From IMG/VR virus record IMGVR_UViG_3300021378_000107, positions 1-29,451 of that record: a stretch of DNA of 29,451 nucleotides; one strand, given 5' to 3'. The DNA is from a virus. Below the pieces are notes generated by a model that ran no database searches, was not told the DNA's origin, and was given only the letters and a program-made list of their open reading frames with translations. Positions within the stretch are counted from its first letter, which is position 1, and every line of letters starts with the position of its first letter. Position numbers and translations under genes: made by a program. Positions 10,801 through 19,184 of this stretch are shown piece after piece.

Positions 10801-13800
10801 ACTGCAAATCAAGAAATATTATTAGAAAATATTTGGAAACAAAGTTATAAAATTACCAATAAGAATATACTGCCAACAGTTGGTACAATCCCTGATGATG
10901 TAGCACTTCCTACTGCAGGGTATGTAAACTATGATGATGTAGATATAAAAGTCTTTAACTTTGATGACTTAACCAATATTGCGGCTAATCTTGAAAACAT
11001 TGCTATCGGAACAAACATATGGGTAGCAAAAGCAAATTCATATGATTGGAACATTTATAGAAACAACTTAGTTAATGCACTGGTCACAACTGTAGTTGAT
11101 AACCTAAACGGTACTTGTACATTTACATTTGATACAAATCATAATTTGCTAACAGGCACTAGACTCGTTATAAAGTATTTTGACGTTGCAGTTGACGGTG
11201 CTTATATTATAGAAAGTGTTCCAAGTTTAAAGACTATCACAGTAACACTTAGTTTGCCTGGAGAAACAACTTCTCTTACAGGAATCGGATTGACACTTGC
11301 TCTTGAAAGTGTGAGATTTGCACAAGCAAGTGATGTTGTGAATTCAACATTTGCAAATGCAATAGTGCCAGGCAACCAAGCATGGGTTGACGATTACGGT
11401 GATGGCAACTGGGCAGTACTACAAAAAATAAATCCATTTGGTACCGCTACTGAATTAGATGCTGACACTCCGATACTTAATGACCTATATGGTACAACAG
11501 TTCAACAAGGAGTTACAGGTGGACTAGCAATTGGTGCACCAGGATATGCAAGCGGAAAAGGTGCCGTATACTGTTACAATAAATCAGACACTGATACATA
11601 CAAAGAAAACACAATTATGACACCTACTGCCGCTGGATTTGTAGGCACAGGCACAAGTTTAAGTGTTGGAACTATCGAACGTATAGTTGCAGGAGCACCT
11701 GCAAGTGATAGTAATAAAGGTTATGCAGTCGGTATAAGAAGAAACAGTAGTAACGGCGAATATTCGCAGACACAATTGTTTAACACAGGAACAAATGATG
11801 TAGACAACTTTGGACAAGACGTTGCAGTAAGTGCAGATGAGCGTTGGTTGTACGTAAGTGCTCCAACAGCCACTGTTAGTGGCGATTATGTTTGGGCATA
11901 TCAACAAGTTGGTGTGCAAAGTCAAACACTTAAATTTACTGGCGATGCTACAACAACAGATTTTATTATTACAGGAACAATTGTTGTCAGTGCGGTAAAT
12001 GCAACTGCACAAACACAAATAGCAGTAACCAGAAACAATGTATCACAAACTGCTGGTAGTGATTATACGGTACAAACAAGTGGCACAAATCAAGTTGTAA
12101 GATTTGGAACTGCACCAAATGAGAATGATACTATTGTAATAACAAGACGTCAAGGTGTAACTTACCTACCTTCAGGATCAACTACGGCTTTTAGCACTGC
12201 TACCTTATTCACAGTCAATGACATTTACAGTTTTGCAGTTTACTATAATGGTGCGTTGTTGCGTCCAATACACGATTATACATTTGCCGGCAATACTGTA
12301 ACGTTGCTAGTAGCAATTAGCTCTGGCACACTACTAATTGATGCAAAAACATATTGGGATTTTGTAAAAACTATTAACACCGGTGGTAGTGTTGGTGACT
12401 TACCTGGGCAAAGCATATCCACTACAACAGATGGTAGACAAGTTATCATTGGAGCACCTGGTGCTGAAGTTACTGTTGGATCTACCACAACAACTGATGC
12501 TGGTAAGGTGTACATTTATGACAGAAGTGTAGAGCGTTTCCAAGTTCAAACTGCATCAACAACCACACAAAGTTTTACAACATCTGACACACCCGAAGGC
12601 ACACCAGCAGTAACAGTAAACGGAACATACCTAGTACCAACTGCACAAAATAACAATGCAGAATTTAGTTTTAGCGGTACTACAATAACAATTGGAACTG
12701 CAACAAATCCGTACACACTTAATGTTGGTGACATTGTTGAGATCGAAACTAACAACTTTAGATTGGTTCAAACTATTAATTCGCCAACAGTAGGTGAAGC
12801 ATACAATTTTGGTCAAGTGGTAGACATGTGTAGTACAAATTGTAGTCTATATATTGCAGAACCAAATGATAGTACAATCACAGAACAAGGCGGAAGTGTT
12901 GATAGGTGGATTAATCAATCCAGATTGTTTGGAACCATTACTGGTACTGTAACTAACCCAGTTTTAACTGCCACTGATAGTATAAGAATAAACAATTATT
13001 TTGTGACCTTAACTGGAACCACAGTTGCTAGTTTAGTAACTGATATCACCACTGCAGATTTGCCAAACATTAAGGCAACCGAAGTCAGTGGAGCATTACA
13101 AATTACACTTGTTGATGTACAAGCAGGTGAAGCATTTATAAAACTACAAGTAGCACCAGGAGCAGGAACTGCGTTTGCAGATTTAGGACTCGCTCAAATG
13201 GTATTTGCACAAACTATTGTATCTCCGGTAGCACAACAGTTTGGGCATTTTGGACAAAGCCTTAAAATTGATAGCACTGCAACAACCTTAGTTGTTGGTG
13301 CTCCAGATGCTACTGCTAACTTGCCAACCACGTTTGATAGCAATACAACATATTTTGATAGTAAAAGCACACTGCTAATTGATCCTTTAGAGGAATCAGG
13401 CGTAGCATATACCTATAACTTTTTAAACGCCGCCAATGCAAGTGCAACCAATACAGGCAAGTTTGTTTTTGGACAACAGATTTACGATACAAGCATGGTA
13501 AGTTTTGATAAGTTTGGTAGTGCAGTTGATTATTATGCCGGAGTATTATTAGTCGGAGCACCAAACGATGATTTAAATGATAGTTCCGGTGATTATGGAA
13601 GAGTAACACAACTTGTTAATGCAAACAAAGAAAGTGCATGGAAAATTGTTTACAATCAGCAACCAATGGTCAACAGTGCTCTGCTTAACAGTGTGTTTAC
13701 ATATGATAAAGTAAGTAACGAAGTAGATACATATTTAGATTTCATTGATCCACTACAAGGTAAAATACTAGGAGCGGCGAGTGCTAATATAAACTATCAA

Positions 13801-16800
13801 GGTGGTATTGATCCTGCAGCCTACAACACTGGCACAGTAAACAATTTTGGTTCGCAGTGGAGAGATGAGTACTTAGGACACTTTTGGTGGGATTTAAGCA
13901 CAGTTAGATTCATTGATTATCATCAAGACACTATAGAATACAAAGCAAGACGTTGGGGACAACTGTTTCCAGGTTCGTCAGTTGATGTCTATCAATGGAC
14001 TAAGAACAGTGTTGCACCAGCAAACTACACAGGACCAGGCACAGTTTATACAACTGATAGTTACGTTGTAACCAGCGAGCTTGATAGTGCAGGAACATTT
14101 GTTTCAAATTATTATTATTGGGTCAAAGGATTATCTGCAGTTCCAACTGGCAAAACACTTAGTTCAAATGCTATTACACAATACATATCTGATCCGAGAT
14201 CAAGTGGCGTATCATACAGTGCGGCATTAAGTCAAAACACAATTGGTTTATACAATGTACGTACACAATTGGTTGGGACAGACACTATACTGCACGTTGA
14301 ATTTGATAAACTAGAAAACACTGATGCAGTACACAGTGAATATGATTTAATCACTGACAATGATCCTAACAGTTTCTTAGGCACAGGACTTTACAGAAAG
14401 TTTTTAGATAGTTATTGTGGAGTTGATACACTTGGTAACAATGTGCCAGATCCTACTTTGAGCCCTGCTGACAAATATGGTGTAAGTTTCCGTCCAAGAC
14501 AAAGTTTCTTTATAGATAGATTTCTTGCACTTGAAAATTATATGACACGTGCAAATAGGATAATGAAACTGTATCCTATATCAGAAGACAAAAGTTTTAA
14601 ATTACTAAACAGTTCAGATCCAGAACCAACAAGCGTAAGTGGTTTGTGGGATAAACGTGTGTTAACCTATGCAGAACTTACGTATCAAGATCTAAATCAA
14701 GTAGCAGTTGGTTATAACTATTTGGTAGCAAGTGACAGTACCCAAGAAGGACTATGGACAATATATACTGTAATTGCTGGACCTAGTTTACAGTTAGCAA
14801 GAGTACAAAACTATGATACACAACTATATTGGAGTTATGTAGATTGGAATGGCTTAAATGCTGATGGAACAACCTACAGTAGTGCAAATGCTAGTGCTTA
14901 CGAAGTAGAAGTGTATAGTAATCTACTTGCACTCGAAGATGTGCCAAATCAATCATGGGCTACCGTTGAATCAAACAGTTTTGGAAAGAAAGAAGTCTAT
15001 CAGTATAGCACAACAACTGGTGAGTGGACAAGAGTTTTCTTAGAAGATGGAACCATTGCAGTTGACAAAACAATTTGGGATTATTCAGTTGGAAATTTTG
15101 GCTTTGATGTTGAAGCATTTGATGCACAAAGATTTGCACAAGCGCCTGATGTTGAAACAAGACAAATACTTAAAGCATTAAACGAAGAAATTTTTGTAAA
15201 CGAACTAAAGATATTCAGGAACGAACTTCTAATACTTACATTTGAATTTATTATGAGTGAACAACCTGCTCCAGACTGGTTGATTAAGACATCACTGATT
15301 GATGTCAATCATAAAATACGTGACCTAATAGAATATCCAATTTTTAGAAGAGACAATCAGGATTTTGTAAGTCAATACATAGAAGAAGTAAAACCATATC
15401 ATGTACAAGTTAGAGAATTTAACTTACGCTATGAAGGCGAGGATACTTACAACGGTAGTATTACAGACTTTGATCTTCCTGCATATTATGATGCATTGCG
15501 AAATCAATTTGTTTCGCCTATACTAGATGATAGCGAATTTCCAACATCACTAAGTGCAGTACCAAGTACTTCTAGCGTATGGACTACATTTCCATGGAGC
15601 CAATGGTACAACAATTATAAACTTATTGTAAAAGAAGTTAAAGTTCTAAATGGCGGAAGTGGTTACACTGTACCTCCGCAAGTGGTAGTGACAGGTGATG
15701 CAACGACACAAGCAACAATGACTGCAACTGTAAACACTGCTGGTGTAGTAACCGGAATTACCGTAGACACTCTAGGAAGTGGTTATATAACTACGCCAAC
15801 ATTAACAATATCAGGTGGCAACGGAACAGGCGCAACTGCGGTAGTGGTGTTAGAACCACAACAGGTACGTGACTTTAAAACAACAGTCAAGTATGACAGA
15901 ATTACATACACCAGTCAAGTGTTAGATTGGACTGCAAGTACTGTATACACTGCTGGTCAATTAATTCGATATCCGGTACCAACACTTGGAGTTGTAAACG
16001 TTAGTTTGCCAGAAGTTTATAGTGTAAATTTTAATTTTACAAGTAGCACAGTATTTGATCCTGACAACTATACTAAAGTTGATCAATCAACACTAGATGG
16101 TGCAGACAGAACTATTGGATTATATACTCCAGAGCCAAATGAACCAGGACGTGAACTAGCACAAGTGATGACAGGTATAGACTATCCTGGCGTACAAGTT
16201 CAAGGTCCAAACTTTAATCAGAATACTGGATATGATGTTGGAAACTTTGACATAAATCCATTTGATAACATAGATTTTGGTCCAGAAGGATTACCAACAT
16301 ATGATCCTGCAATACTTGACGTCATTTACGAAAGTGAATTTACAGACACATACTTAGGTGTCCGTGCAACAGACATTAATGTAGTAGGTGGCGCTTTTAT
16401 AGATACCTATAGTTCACATGCTCCTGAAGAACTTATACCTGGAAGCGAATTTGACACACTTGATCTAAAAGTTTACACACGTCCAGGCAGTGATTGGAGC
16501 AGTGACGGACACGGCTTTAACATTGCAACAATAAATGTTGTGTTTAACGGAGCCGGAACAACACTTGATTTTACAAGTGCAATGCTACATCCAGTTGGCA
16601 TAGAAGTAATTGATATTACAAGTGGACAAAGCATTACAAACACTGCATACACAATTGACTGGGTAAACAAAGTAGTTACACTCGGTGCAACTATGCCAAG
16701 TGCAATTGGAAGTAATATTGCAATTAAGATTTATGGCCTAGGTGGCGGTTCACAGATTTACAAAGAAAGCATTGTTGGAAGTGATATTACTAGTAATGTT

Positions 16801-18468
16801 GCAACCATTCCAGTAGTGTTCTCTGAGATTAACCAAATGGTAATTTTTGTTAATGGTACAATAATATCAGACTATGCGTTTGCCGCTAGTGGTAGTTTTG
16901 CTACTGCAATTACATTTACAAGCACATATGGTGCTAGTGATTGGATTACTTTTGGTGTACTAGGAGCAACAACACCTGTACAATATTCATGGAGCACTCC
17001 ATTAGTACAGTATATCACATACGATGGTTCAAGTTTACTCGATCCACTAACAAACAGTTTAGGTGGTACAAACCAGGCAAACATGGTTGTACAACGTGAA
17101 GGATTAAGACTTCGTCCGCCAGAAGGTATTGAATACACCGGTGATGGTTCAAGTGCAGGTCCTTATTACATAAGCACCACTGGCATCAGTAATCAAGGTT
17201 TAGTTGCAGATAATGATCTATTGGTTTATGTTGATAATGTAAGGAAAAATTTAGCAGTCGATTGGAACCTAAGTGCATGGGATGGATCAAGCGATAGATA
17301 TGTTGAATTTACAACTGCTAGTATGCCTCCTGCTAATAGTGATATTAAGATTTTCACAACAACTGAAGCAGATTATATTTTACTTGGCGATCAGTTAGAT
17401 TTACGTGTTAGTGCTGCCGCTAACGCAACATTCGCAGTGTACACCTACAATGATACTGCTCAACAAAACATACTTACAAAAGTATTTGTTGGACCAACTA
17501 CTACAGGTATTACAACAGGAGTTGCATACGACGAAGATGCTTATGATGCAAGTGAATTTGATGAAACTGTTGGTACAACCATTGATACAAACAACTTTGC
17601 ACTTGGCAGACTTGTAGACAGTCCTGAAAGACTTATAGTTACATTAAACGGAACATTTATTAGTCAATCAGAATATGATTTAACCACAGGCACTGATAAC
17701 AAAACCACATTGGTATTGGATAGAAATGTTATTAATGCTGCCGACGTGTTAGCAGTAACTATGTTTACAAACACAGTGGTTCCAAACAGCTTAAACTTTA
17801 GAATCTTTCAAGACATGTTAGGCAATCAAAAGTTGCTAAGAATGAATACGCAAAATACAACACAACTTGCACAAGATCTTGCAATTGACGATATAGAAAT
17901 TCATCTACAAGATGCAAGTAAACTTAGCGAGCCTGATTTAGATAACAATATTTTTGGACAACTTATGGTTGGTGGTGAACGAATTACATACAGAGTGAGA
18001 GACTTAGGCAATAATACTGTTAGCGATCTCAGACGTGGTACTGCAGGCACAGGAGTCTATGCACATGCAACAGGAACCAGTGTAAGCGACGTGGGCCCAG
18101 GAGAGCAACTTCCTGCAACATATCAACAAAAAACAACAACTGATAAAACAAATGTTGGTGATGGTACAACTACTAGATTTACAACAAGTATAATAGTACC
18201 AACTGGCTTAGACAGTACAGAACTTGCTGAATCAATTACAGTCACAGTTGCTTGTACAGTGCTTGTACCAGACACAGATTACACAATCACTGCAACAGAT
18301 AGTGCGTTTACAGAAGTAACACTTACAACACCACCACTTGCAAATGTGGAAGTTTGGTTCAGTCAAGTTACTGCTAAAGTAATGTACGCACAAGGTAGTG
18401 GTACTGCAAGTAACGGCATTCCGTTACAAGATCAAACAACACCAGCAGTAACATTCTTAAAGAGTTAA
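4873..18468 (+). CDS. Giant baseplate/tail structural protein (4531 aa), gene-7 position
   Basis: One uninterrupted frame of 4531 codons starts at ATG 4873; GGAG at 4860-4863 within the gp6 end can serve as Shine-Dalgarno. The N terminus (RIRSEDFLPEIFQTPANKQ) and FDPMVDFDKYVNFGQYYW near residues 119-136 resemble large structural proteins recalled from marine T4-like phages. Visible parts are: a Trp-rich stretch near 1295-1345; a conserved-looking core near 1655-1800; seven FG-GAP-like repeats near 2216-2916; a helical segment near 3340-3560; two tandem GSGY repeats near 3592-3662; beta-sandwich repeats scattered from about 817 and dense after 3885; and a GERITYRVRD/LRRGT module near 4333-4413. 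No protease or lysozyme motif is obvious. Position after gp6 suggests it does the work of T4 gp7 and perhaps gp8-gp10, none of which is seen separately. That role is inference. Confidence 0.8.
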   Translation: MAKRIRSEDFLPEIFQTPANKQLLRSTLDQLTQNPKLKPTEGYIGRKIGPGVTASDSYVLEPTTTRSNYQLEPGVVQTNDNGTEVLNTITYPGIIDSLQLQGANTTRHDRLFDSEYYSFDPMVDFDKYVNFGQYYWVPAGPDSVSVFANAIPIRADYDVKYVNTGYTFSGYAGTLPTINLARQGEYNFNVSDSGRNFWIQSQPGTSGVLSQQPNQSSREVLGVTNNGDDFGTVTFNVPSNTAQNFYFTLADIGSTDLLEDTLQFNQINNVFVDVFLEEHGGIDGITDLQDRTLIITTDTDTGWEILTPFDDTLFDQDDPGIPNPGFDNSVALATDPERYVQWRISYNYENPTRPFMELTKVQDIANLSKSIINYGTDYAGVTFYKNADGVFERQPLITANLDILYYQDASDELNFGIIRLVDQANISDLNVDEDIVGKKTYTSPNGVIFTNGLKVEFTGQIVPASYEGNQYYVEGVGTAIELLPVTDFVTPETYTISASVPFDSLSFDEGGYDATSNAPTAQDYMLINRASLDQNAWSRGNRWFHIDVLSATATYNNVALDIDNNARAKRPILEFRKSLKLFNYGTLATEPVDIIDFTQTNAFQNVNGSIGYSVDGYTLIQGSRIIFANDSDPQVKNKIYTVNFVDFEDSSVKTIDLQAASLTSPEVPTNTNVVVLSGTTEQGKSYWFNGTTWVSGQQKTDTNQPPLFDVYDANGYSLSDTSVYPSTTFIGTKIFSYAVGTGATDTIIEQPLKYFSISNVGDIVFDNNLYTDTFTYVKNATSSTQKIDTGIIRQYDTISTFDKLLGWQTHFDTSVQRQSFTFDYAGIPLVLDVPVITDTAKIPVKVFVDGQFVLANTYTYTTNTDNVTVITFNANVVGQPATEPATGAVVEIQVISNSASTIGFYTIPSNLESNALNKNSENFTLGTVRTHYESICQNLEEFSGKIHGSNNVRDLGNVVPYGNLILQQSAPLTMTTPFINGREFEYFRALEFNSQEYAKTKNKILDFVANNDWSGKTTATILDTTLLSVNAGKTANAPFYWTDAIPSGNEFETTTYTFSPISTYVFDTLYSYDFTSANYNGILVYLTPKSTGIQTILVGDGDEYTVATDGPRITINSEKITLENDDIITIREYTATYGSYIPATPSMLGLYPVYLPQSFVDNTYVTPTTVIQGHDGSLTVAWETGDYRNDVLLELEKRIYNNIKISVAEKYDPPLRSSDVIPGQFRTTAYTLTEINNILNTSFLAWVGANRVPYKDQTYNADDQFTWNYSNSQNRLDGDPLLGFWRGIYFDLYDTDSPHTRPWEMVGLSVEPSWWNTRYGPAPYTSGNTVLWDDMAKGIIAYPTGNVVVEDFVRPQLLECLPTDSQGNLVSPMQSIVGSYDSGSFVKSWIAGDYAPTQTAWRRSSNYPFAIQRLLALTEPAKYFSLFADRDLYKYNTDYNQYLYNDRFRIESSELVIYGNGTSKNSYINFVVDYNRVTGIDSTVVVTDKLANLDVRLCYRMASFSDKSYLKIFSEKSSPNSLNSSLLLPDESYNLFLYKNPSFAEIQFSAVTVQRTSAGYSVSGYSTTKPYFEILQSVPTGKFTSIDVNGQQSRINNSYSDNVVQVPYGYTFTSTNAVVDFLSSYGALLQKQGLQFDSQVNDTIVNWTQMAREFLYWVGQSWTVGSLINLNPGADILKLQRDFAVVESLNNENINDIMLDQNFEPLFGKDYAVERLDNELKLIGLNNQTFSFLNARYTSYEHIIVFDNVSIFNDLIYNPVTGARQNRLLLNGNTVFDWNGTLDAQGFILNQDNIKEWVANQSYTKGQIVLYKEAYWSATRLLSPNPEFVFADWIKSDYDKIQTGLLPNIATKADALRENYDINTANLESDATLLGLGLIGFRPRQYMQNLNLDDISQAGLYSQFLGTKGTLGAAEQFKSANLGKEEAEYDIRENWAIQRGIYGANANRSYFELRLDESKLLGNPSTVAVIDPGEITTANQEILLENIWKQSYKITNKNILPTVGTIPDDVALPTAGYVNYDDVDIKVFNFDDLTNIAANLENIAIGTNIWVAKANSYDWNIYRNNLVNALVTTVVDNLNGTCTFTFDTNHNLLTGTRLVIKYFDVAVDGAYIIESVPSLKTITVTLSLPGETTSLTGIGLTLALESVRFAQASDVVNSTFANAIVPGNQAWVDDYGDGNWAVLQKINPFGTATELDADTPILNDLYGTTVQQGVTGGLAIGAPGYASGKGAVYCYNKSDTDTYKENTIMTPTAAGFVGTGTSLSVGTIERIVAGAPASDSNKGYAVGIRRNSSNGEYSQTQLFNTGTNDVDNFGQDVAVSADERWLYVSAPTATVSGDYVWAYQQVGVQSQTLKFTGDATTTDFIITGTIVVSAVNATAQTQIAVTRNNVSQTAGSDYTVQTSGTNQVVRFGTAPNENDTIVITRRQGVTYLPSGSTTAFSTATLFTVNDIYSFAVYYNGALLRPIHDYTFAGNTVTLLVAISSGTLLIDAKTYWDFVKTINTGGSVGDLPGQSISTTTDGRQVIIGAPGAEVTVGSTTTTDAGKVYIYDRSVERFQVQTASTTTQSFTTSDTPEGTPAVTVNGTYLVPTAQNNNAEFSFSGTTITIGTATNPYTLNVGDIVEIETNNFRLVQTINSPTVGEAYNFGQVVDMCSTNCSLYIAEPNDSTITEQGGSVDRWINQSRLFGTITGTVTNPVLTATDSIRINNYFVTLTGTTVASLVTDITTADLPNIKATEVSGALQITLVDVQAGEAFIKLQVAPGAGTAFADLGLAQMVFAQTIVSPVAQQFGHFGQSLKIDSTATTLVVGAPDATANLPTTFDSNTTYFDSKSTLLIDPLEESGVAYTYNFLNAANASATNTGKFVFGQQIYDTSMVSFDKFGSAVDYYAGVLLVGAPNDDLNDSSGDYGRVTQLVNANKESAWKIVYNQQPMVNSALLNSVFTYDKVSNEVDTYLDFIDPLQGKILGAASANINYQGGIDPAAYNTGTVNNFGSQWRDEYLGHFWWDLSTVRFIDYHQDTIEYKARRWGQLFPGSSVDVYQWTKNSVAPANYTGPGTVYTTDSYVVTSELDSAGTFVSNYYYWVKGLSAVPTGKTLSSNAITQYISDPRSSGVSYSAALSQNTIGLYNVRTQLVGTDTILHVEFDKLENTDAVHSEYDLITDNDPNSFLGTGLYRKFLDSYCGVDTLGNNVPDPTLSPADKYGVSFRPRQSFFIDRFLALENYMTRANRIMKLYPISEDKSFKLLNSSDPEPTSVSGLWDKRVLTYAELTYQDLNQVAVGYNYLVASDSTQEGLWTIYTVIAGPSLQLARVQNYDTQLYWSYVDWNGLNADGTTYSSANASAYEVEVYSNLLALEDVPNQSWATVESNSFGKKEVYQYSTTTGEWTRVFLEDGTIAVDKTIWDYSVGNFGFDVEAFDAQRFAQAPDVETRQILKALNEEIFVNELKIFRNELLILTFEFIMSEQPAPDWLIKTSLIDVNHKIRDLIEYPIFRRDNQDFVSQYIEEVKPYHVQVREFNLRYEGEDTYNGSITDFDLPAYYDALRNQFVSPILDDSEFPTSLSAVPSTSSVWTTFPWSQWYNNYKLIVKEVKVLNGGSGYTVPPQVVVTGDATTQATMTATVNTAGVVTGITVDTLGSGYITTPTLTISGGNGTGATAVVVLEPQQVRDFKTTVKYDRITYTSQVLDWTASTVYTAGQLIRYPVPTLGVVNVSLPEVYSVNFNFTSSTVFDPDNYTKVDQSTLDGADRTIGLYTPEPNEPGRELAQVMTGIDYPGVQVQGPNFNQNTGYDVGNFDINPFDNIDFGPEGLPTYDPAILDVIYESEFTDTYLGVRATDINVVGGAFIDTYSSHAPEELIPGSEFDTLDLKVYTRPGSDWSSDGHGFNIATINVVFNGAGTTLDFTSAMLHPVGIEVIDITSGQSITNTAYTIDWVNKVVTLGATMPSAIGSNIAIKIYGLGGGSQIYKESIVGSDITSNVATIPVVFSEINQMVIFVNGTIISDYAFAASGSFATAITFTSTYGASDWITFGVLGATTPVQYSWSTPLVQYITYDGSSLLDPLTNSLGGTNQANMVVQREGLRLRPPEGIEYTGDGSSAGPYYISTTGISNQGLVADNDLLVYVDNVRKNLAVDWNLSAWDGSSDRYVEFTTASMPPANSDIKIFTTTEADYILLGDQLDLRVSAAANATFAVYTYNDTAQQNILTKVFVGPTTTGITTGVAYDEDAYDASEFDETVGTTIDTNNFALGRLVDSPERLIVTLNGTFISQSEYDLTTGTDNKTTLVLDRNVINAADVLAVTMFTNTVVPNSLNFRIFQDMLGNQKLLRMNTQNTTQLAQDLAIDDIEIHLQDASKLSEPDLDNNIFGQLMVGGERITYRVRDLGNNTVSDLRRGTAGTGVYAHATGTSVSDVGPGEQLPATYQQKTTTDKTNVGDGTTTRFTTSIIVPTGLDSTELAESITVTVACTVLVPDTDYTITATDSAFTEVTLTTPPLANVEVWFSQVTAKVMYAQGSGTASNGIPLQDQTTPAVTFLKS
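11515..13620 (+). repeat. Seven FG-GAP-like repeats (predicted beta-propeller) inside the giant protein
   Basis: The pattern FGxxV...(L/V)xVGAPxxxxxxGxVYxY recurs at about residues 2216, 2264, 2311, 2509, 2641, 2788 and 2876. Examples are AIGAPGYASGKGAVYCY, VIIGAPGAEV with GKVYIYDRS, and FGSAVDYYAGVLLVGAPND. Seven is the blade number of integrin-alpha-type propellers. Beta-sandwich-like sequences are inserted between blades 3 and 4 (about 2352-2491) and blades 4 and 5 (about 2561-2632). The fold is inferred from the motif count. Confidence 0.7.
15646..15858 (+). repeat. Tandem 40-residue GSGY repeats in the giant protein
   Basis: GGSGYTVPPQVVVTG and LGSGYITTPTLTISG begin exactly 120 nt (40 codons) apart. 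Each is followed by a short Ala/Thr/Val strand pair. This looks like a two-copy internal duplication of the beta-repeat type common in phage tail fibres and large structural proteins. Confidence 0.7.
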
Positions 18469-18499
18469 ACTGGTAGTTAATGAATAAGGTAAATACAGT

Positions 18500-19156
18500 A
18501 TGGAACAAGAAACAAAAAATGAGGCCATAGTGGATCAAGAAGAAAAACGTCCAAACGAAGCAGGACAACTTGCTATCAGTGGGCATATTAAGATATTTGA
18601 TCCTAATAGCGGTGAAGTTATTGTTGACAAACGAAATGCTATACACTATGAAAATATAAGTCAAAGTATAGCAAATAGTTTAGCAAATAAAACTATTGGC
18701 CAAATTTATAGTATGAGTTTTGGCAACGGCGGTAGCAGTGTTGATCCTACAGGAGTGATTACCTACTTGCCACCAAACACAACAGGACAGAATGCTAACT
18801 TGTACAATCCAACCTACTCAAAAGTAGTAGACGATAACAGTGCAAGTAACACTGACACTAGCAGTAATAACCTTACTATAACACATACAACAGGTAAAGT
18901 TTATTCAGATATACTTGTTAGTTGTCTGTTAGATTATGGCGAGCCATCAGGGCAACAAGCATTTGATAATTCAACAGATTTCAACGGTGATTATGTATTT
19001 GATGAACTAGGATTAAAAACTTGGAACGGAAGTGCAACTGACCTTAGATTGATAACACATGTTATCTTTCACCCAGTTCAAAAATCATTGAACAGACAGA
19101 TACAAATTGATTATACAGTTCGTATACAAACATTAACTAATCTTAGTGCAACATAA
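18500..19156 (+). CDS. Putative baseplate/tail structural protein (218 aa)
   Basis: The acidic N terminus (EQETKNEAIVDQEEKRPNE) is followed by a compact domain beginning GHIKIFDPNSGEVIVDKRNAIHYENIS at residues 28-54. SMSFGNGGSSVDPTG follows near residues 72-86. The C terminus is beta-rich (LITHVIFHPVQKSLNRQIQIDYTVRI). I recall similar small proteins with the KRNAIHYEN motif from the structural module of marine T4-like phages, without a proven function. It lies 31 nt after the giant gene and 28 nt before the fibre gene, so it may attach one to the other. That link is only inferred from position. ATG 18500 has a weak AAGG upstream. Confidence 0.6.
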   Translation: MEQETKNEAIVDQEEKRPNEAGQLAISGHIKIFDPNSGEVIVDKRNAIHYENISQSIANSLANKTIGQIYSMSFGNGGSSVDPTGVITYLPPNTTGQNANLYNPTYSKVVDDNSASNTDTSSNNLTITHTTGKVYSDILVSCLLDYGEPSGQQAFDNSTDFNGDYVFDELGLKTWNGSATDLRLITHVIFHPVQKSLNRQIQIDYTVRIQTLTNLSAT

Positions 19157-19159
19157 ATA
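19152..19159 (+). promoter_or_regulatory. T4-type late promoter candidate upstream of tail fibre gene
   Basis: CATAAATA, followed by C, matches TATAAATA at 7 of 8 bases and overlaps the TAA stop of the preceding gene. Predicted initiation near 19165 leaves a 20-nt leader with Shine-Dalgarno GGAG at 19172-19175. Confidence 0.45.
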
Positions 19160-19184
19160 CACTTAGAAAACGGAGTAAAACAAA

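Noticed and set aside
17405-17617. 70-aa + strand ORF inside the giant gene
   Set aside because: It is a shadow frame of a clearly coding region, with Thr/Leu/Gln-rich nonsense composition.
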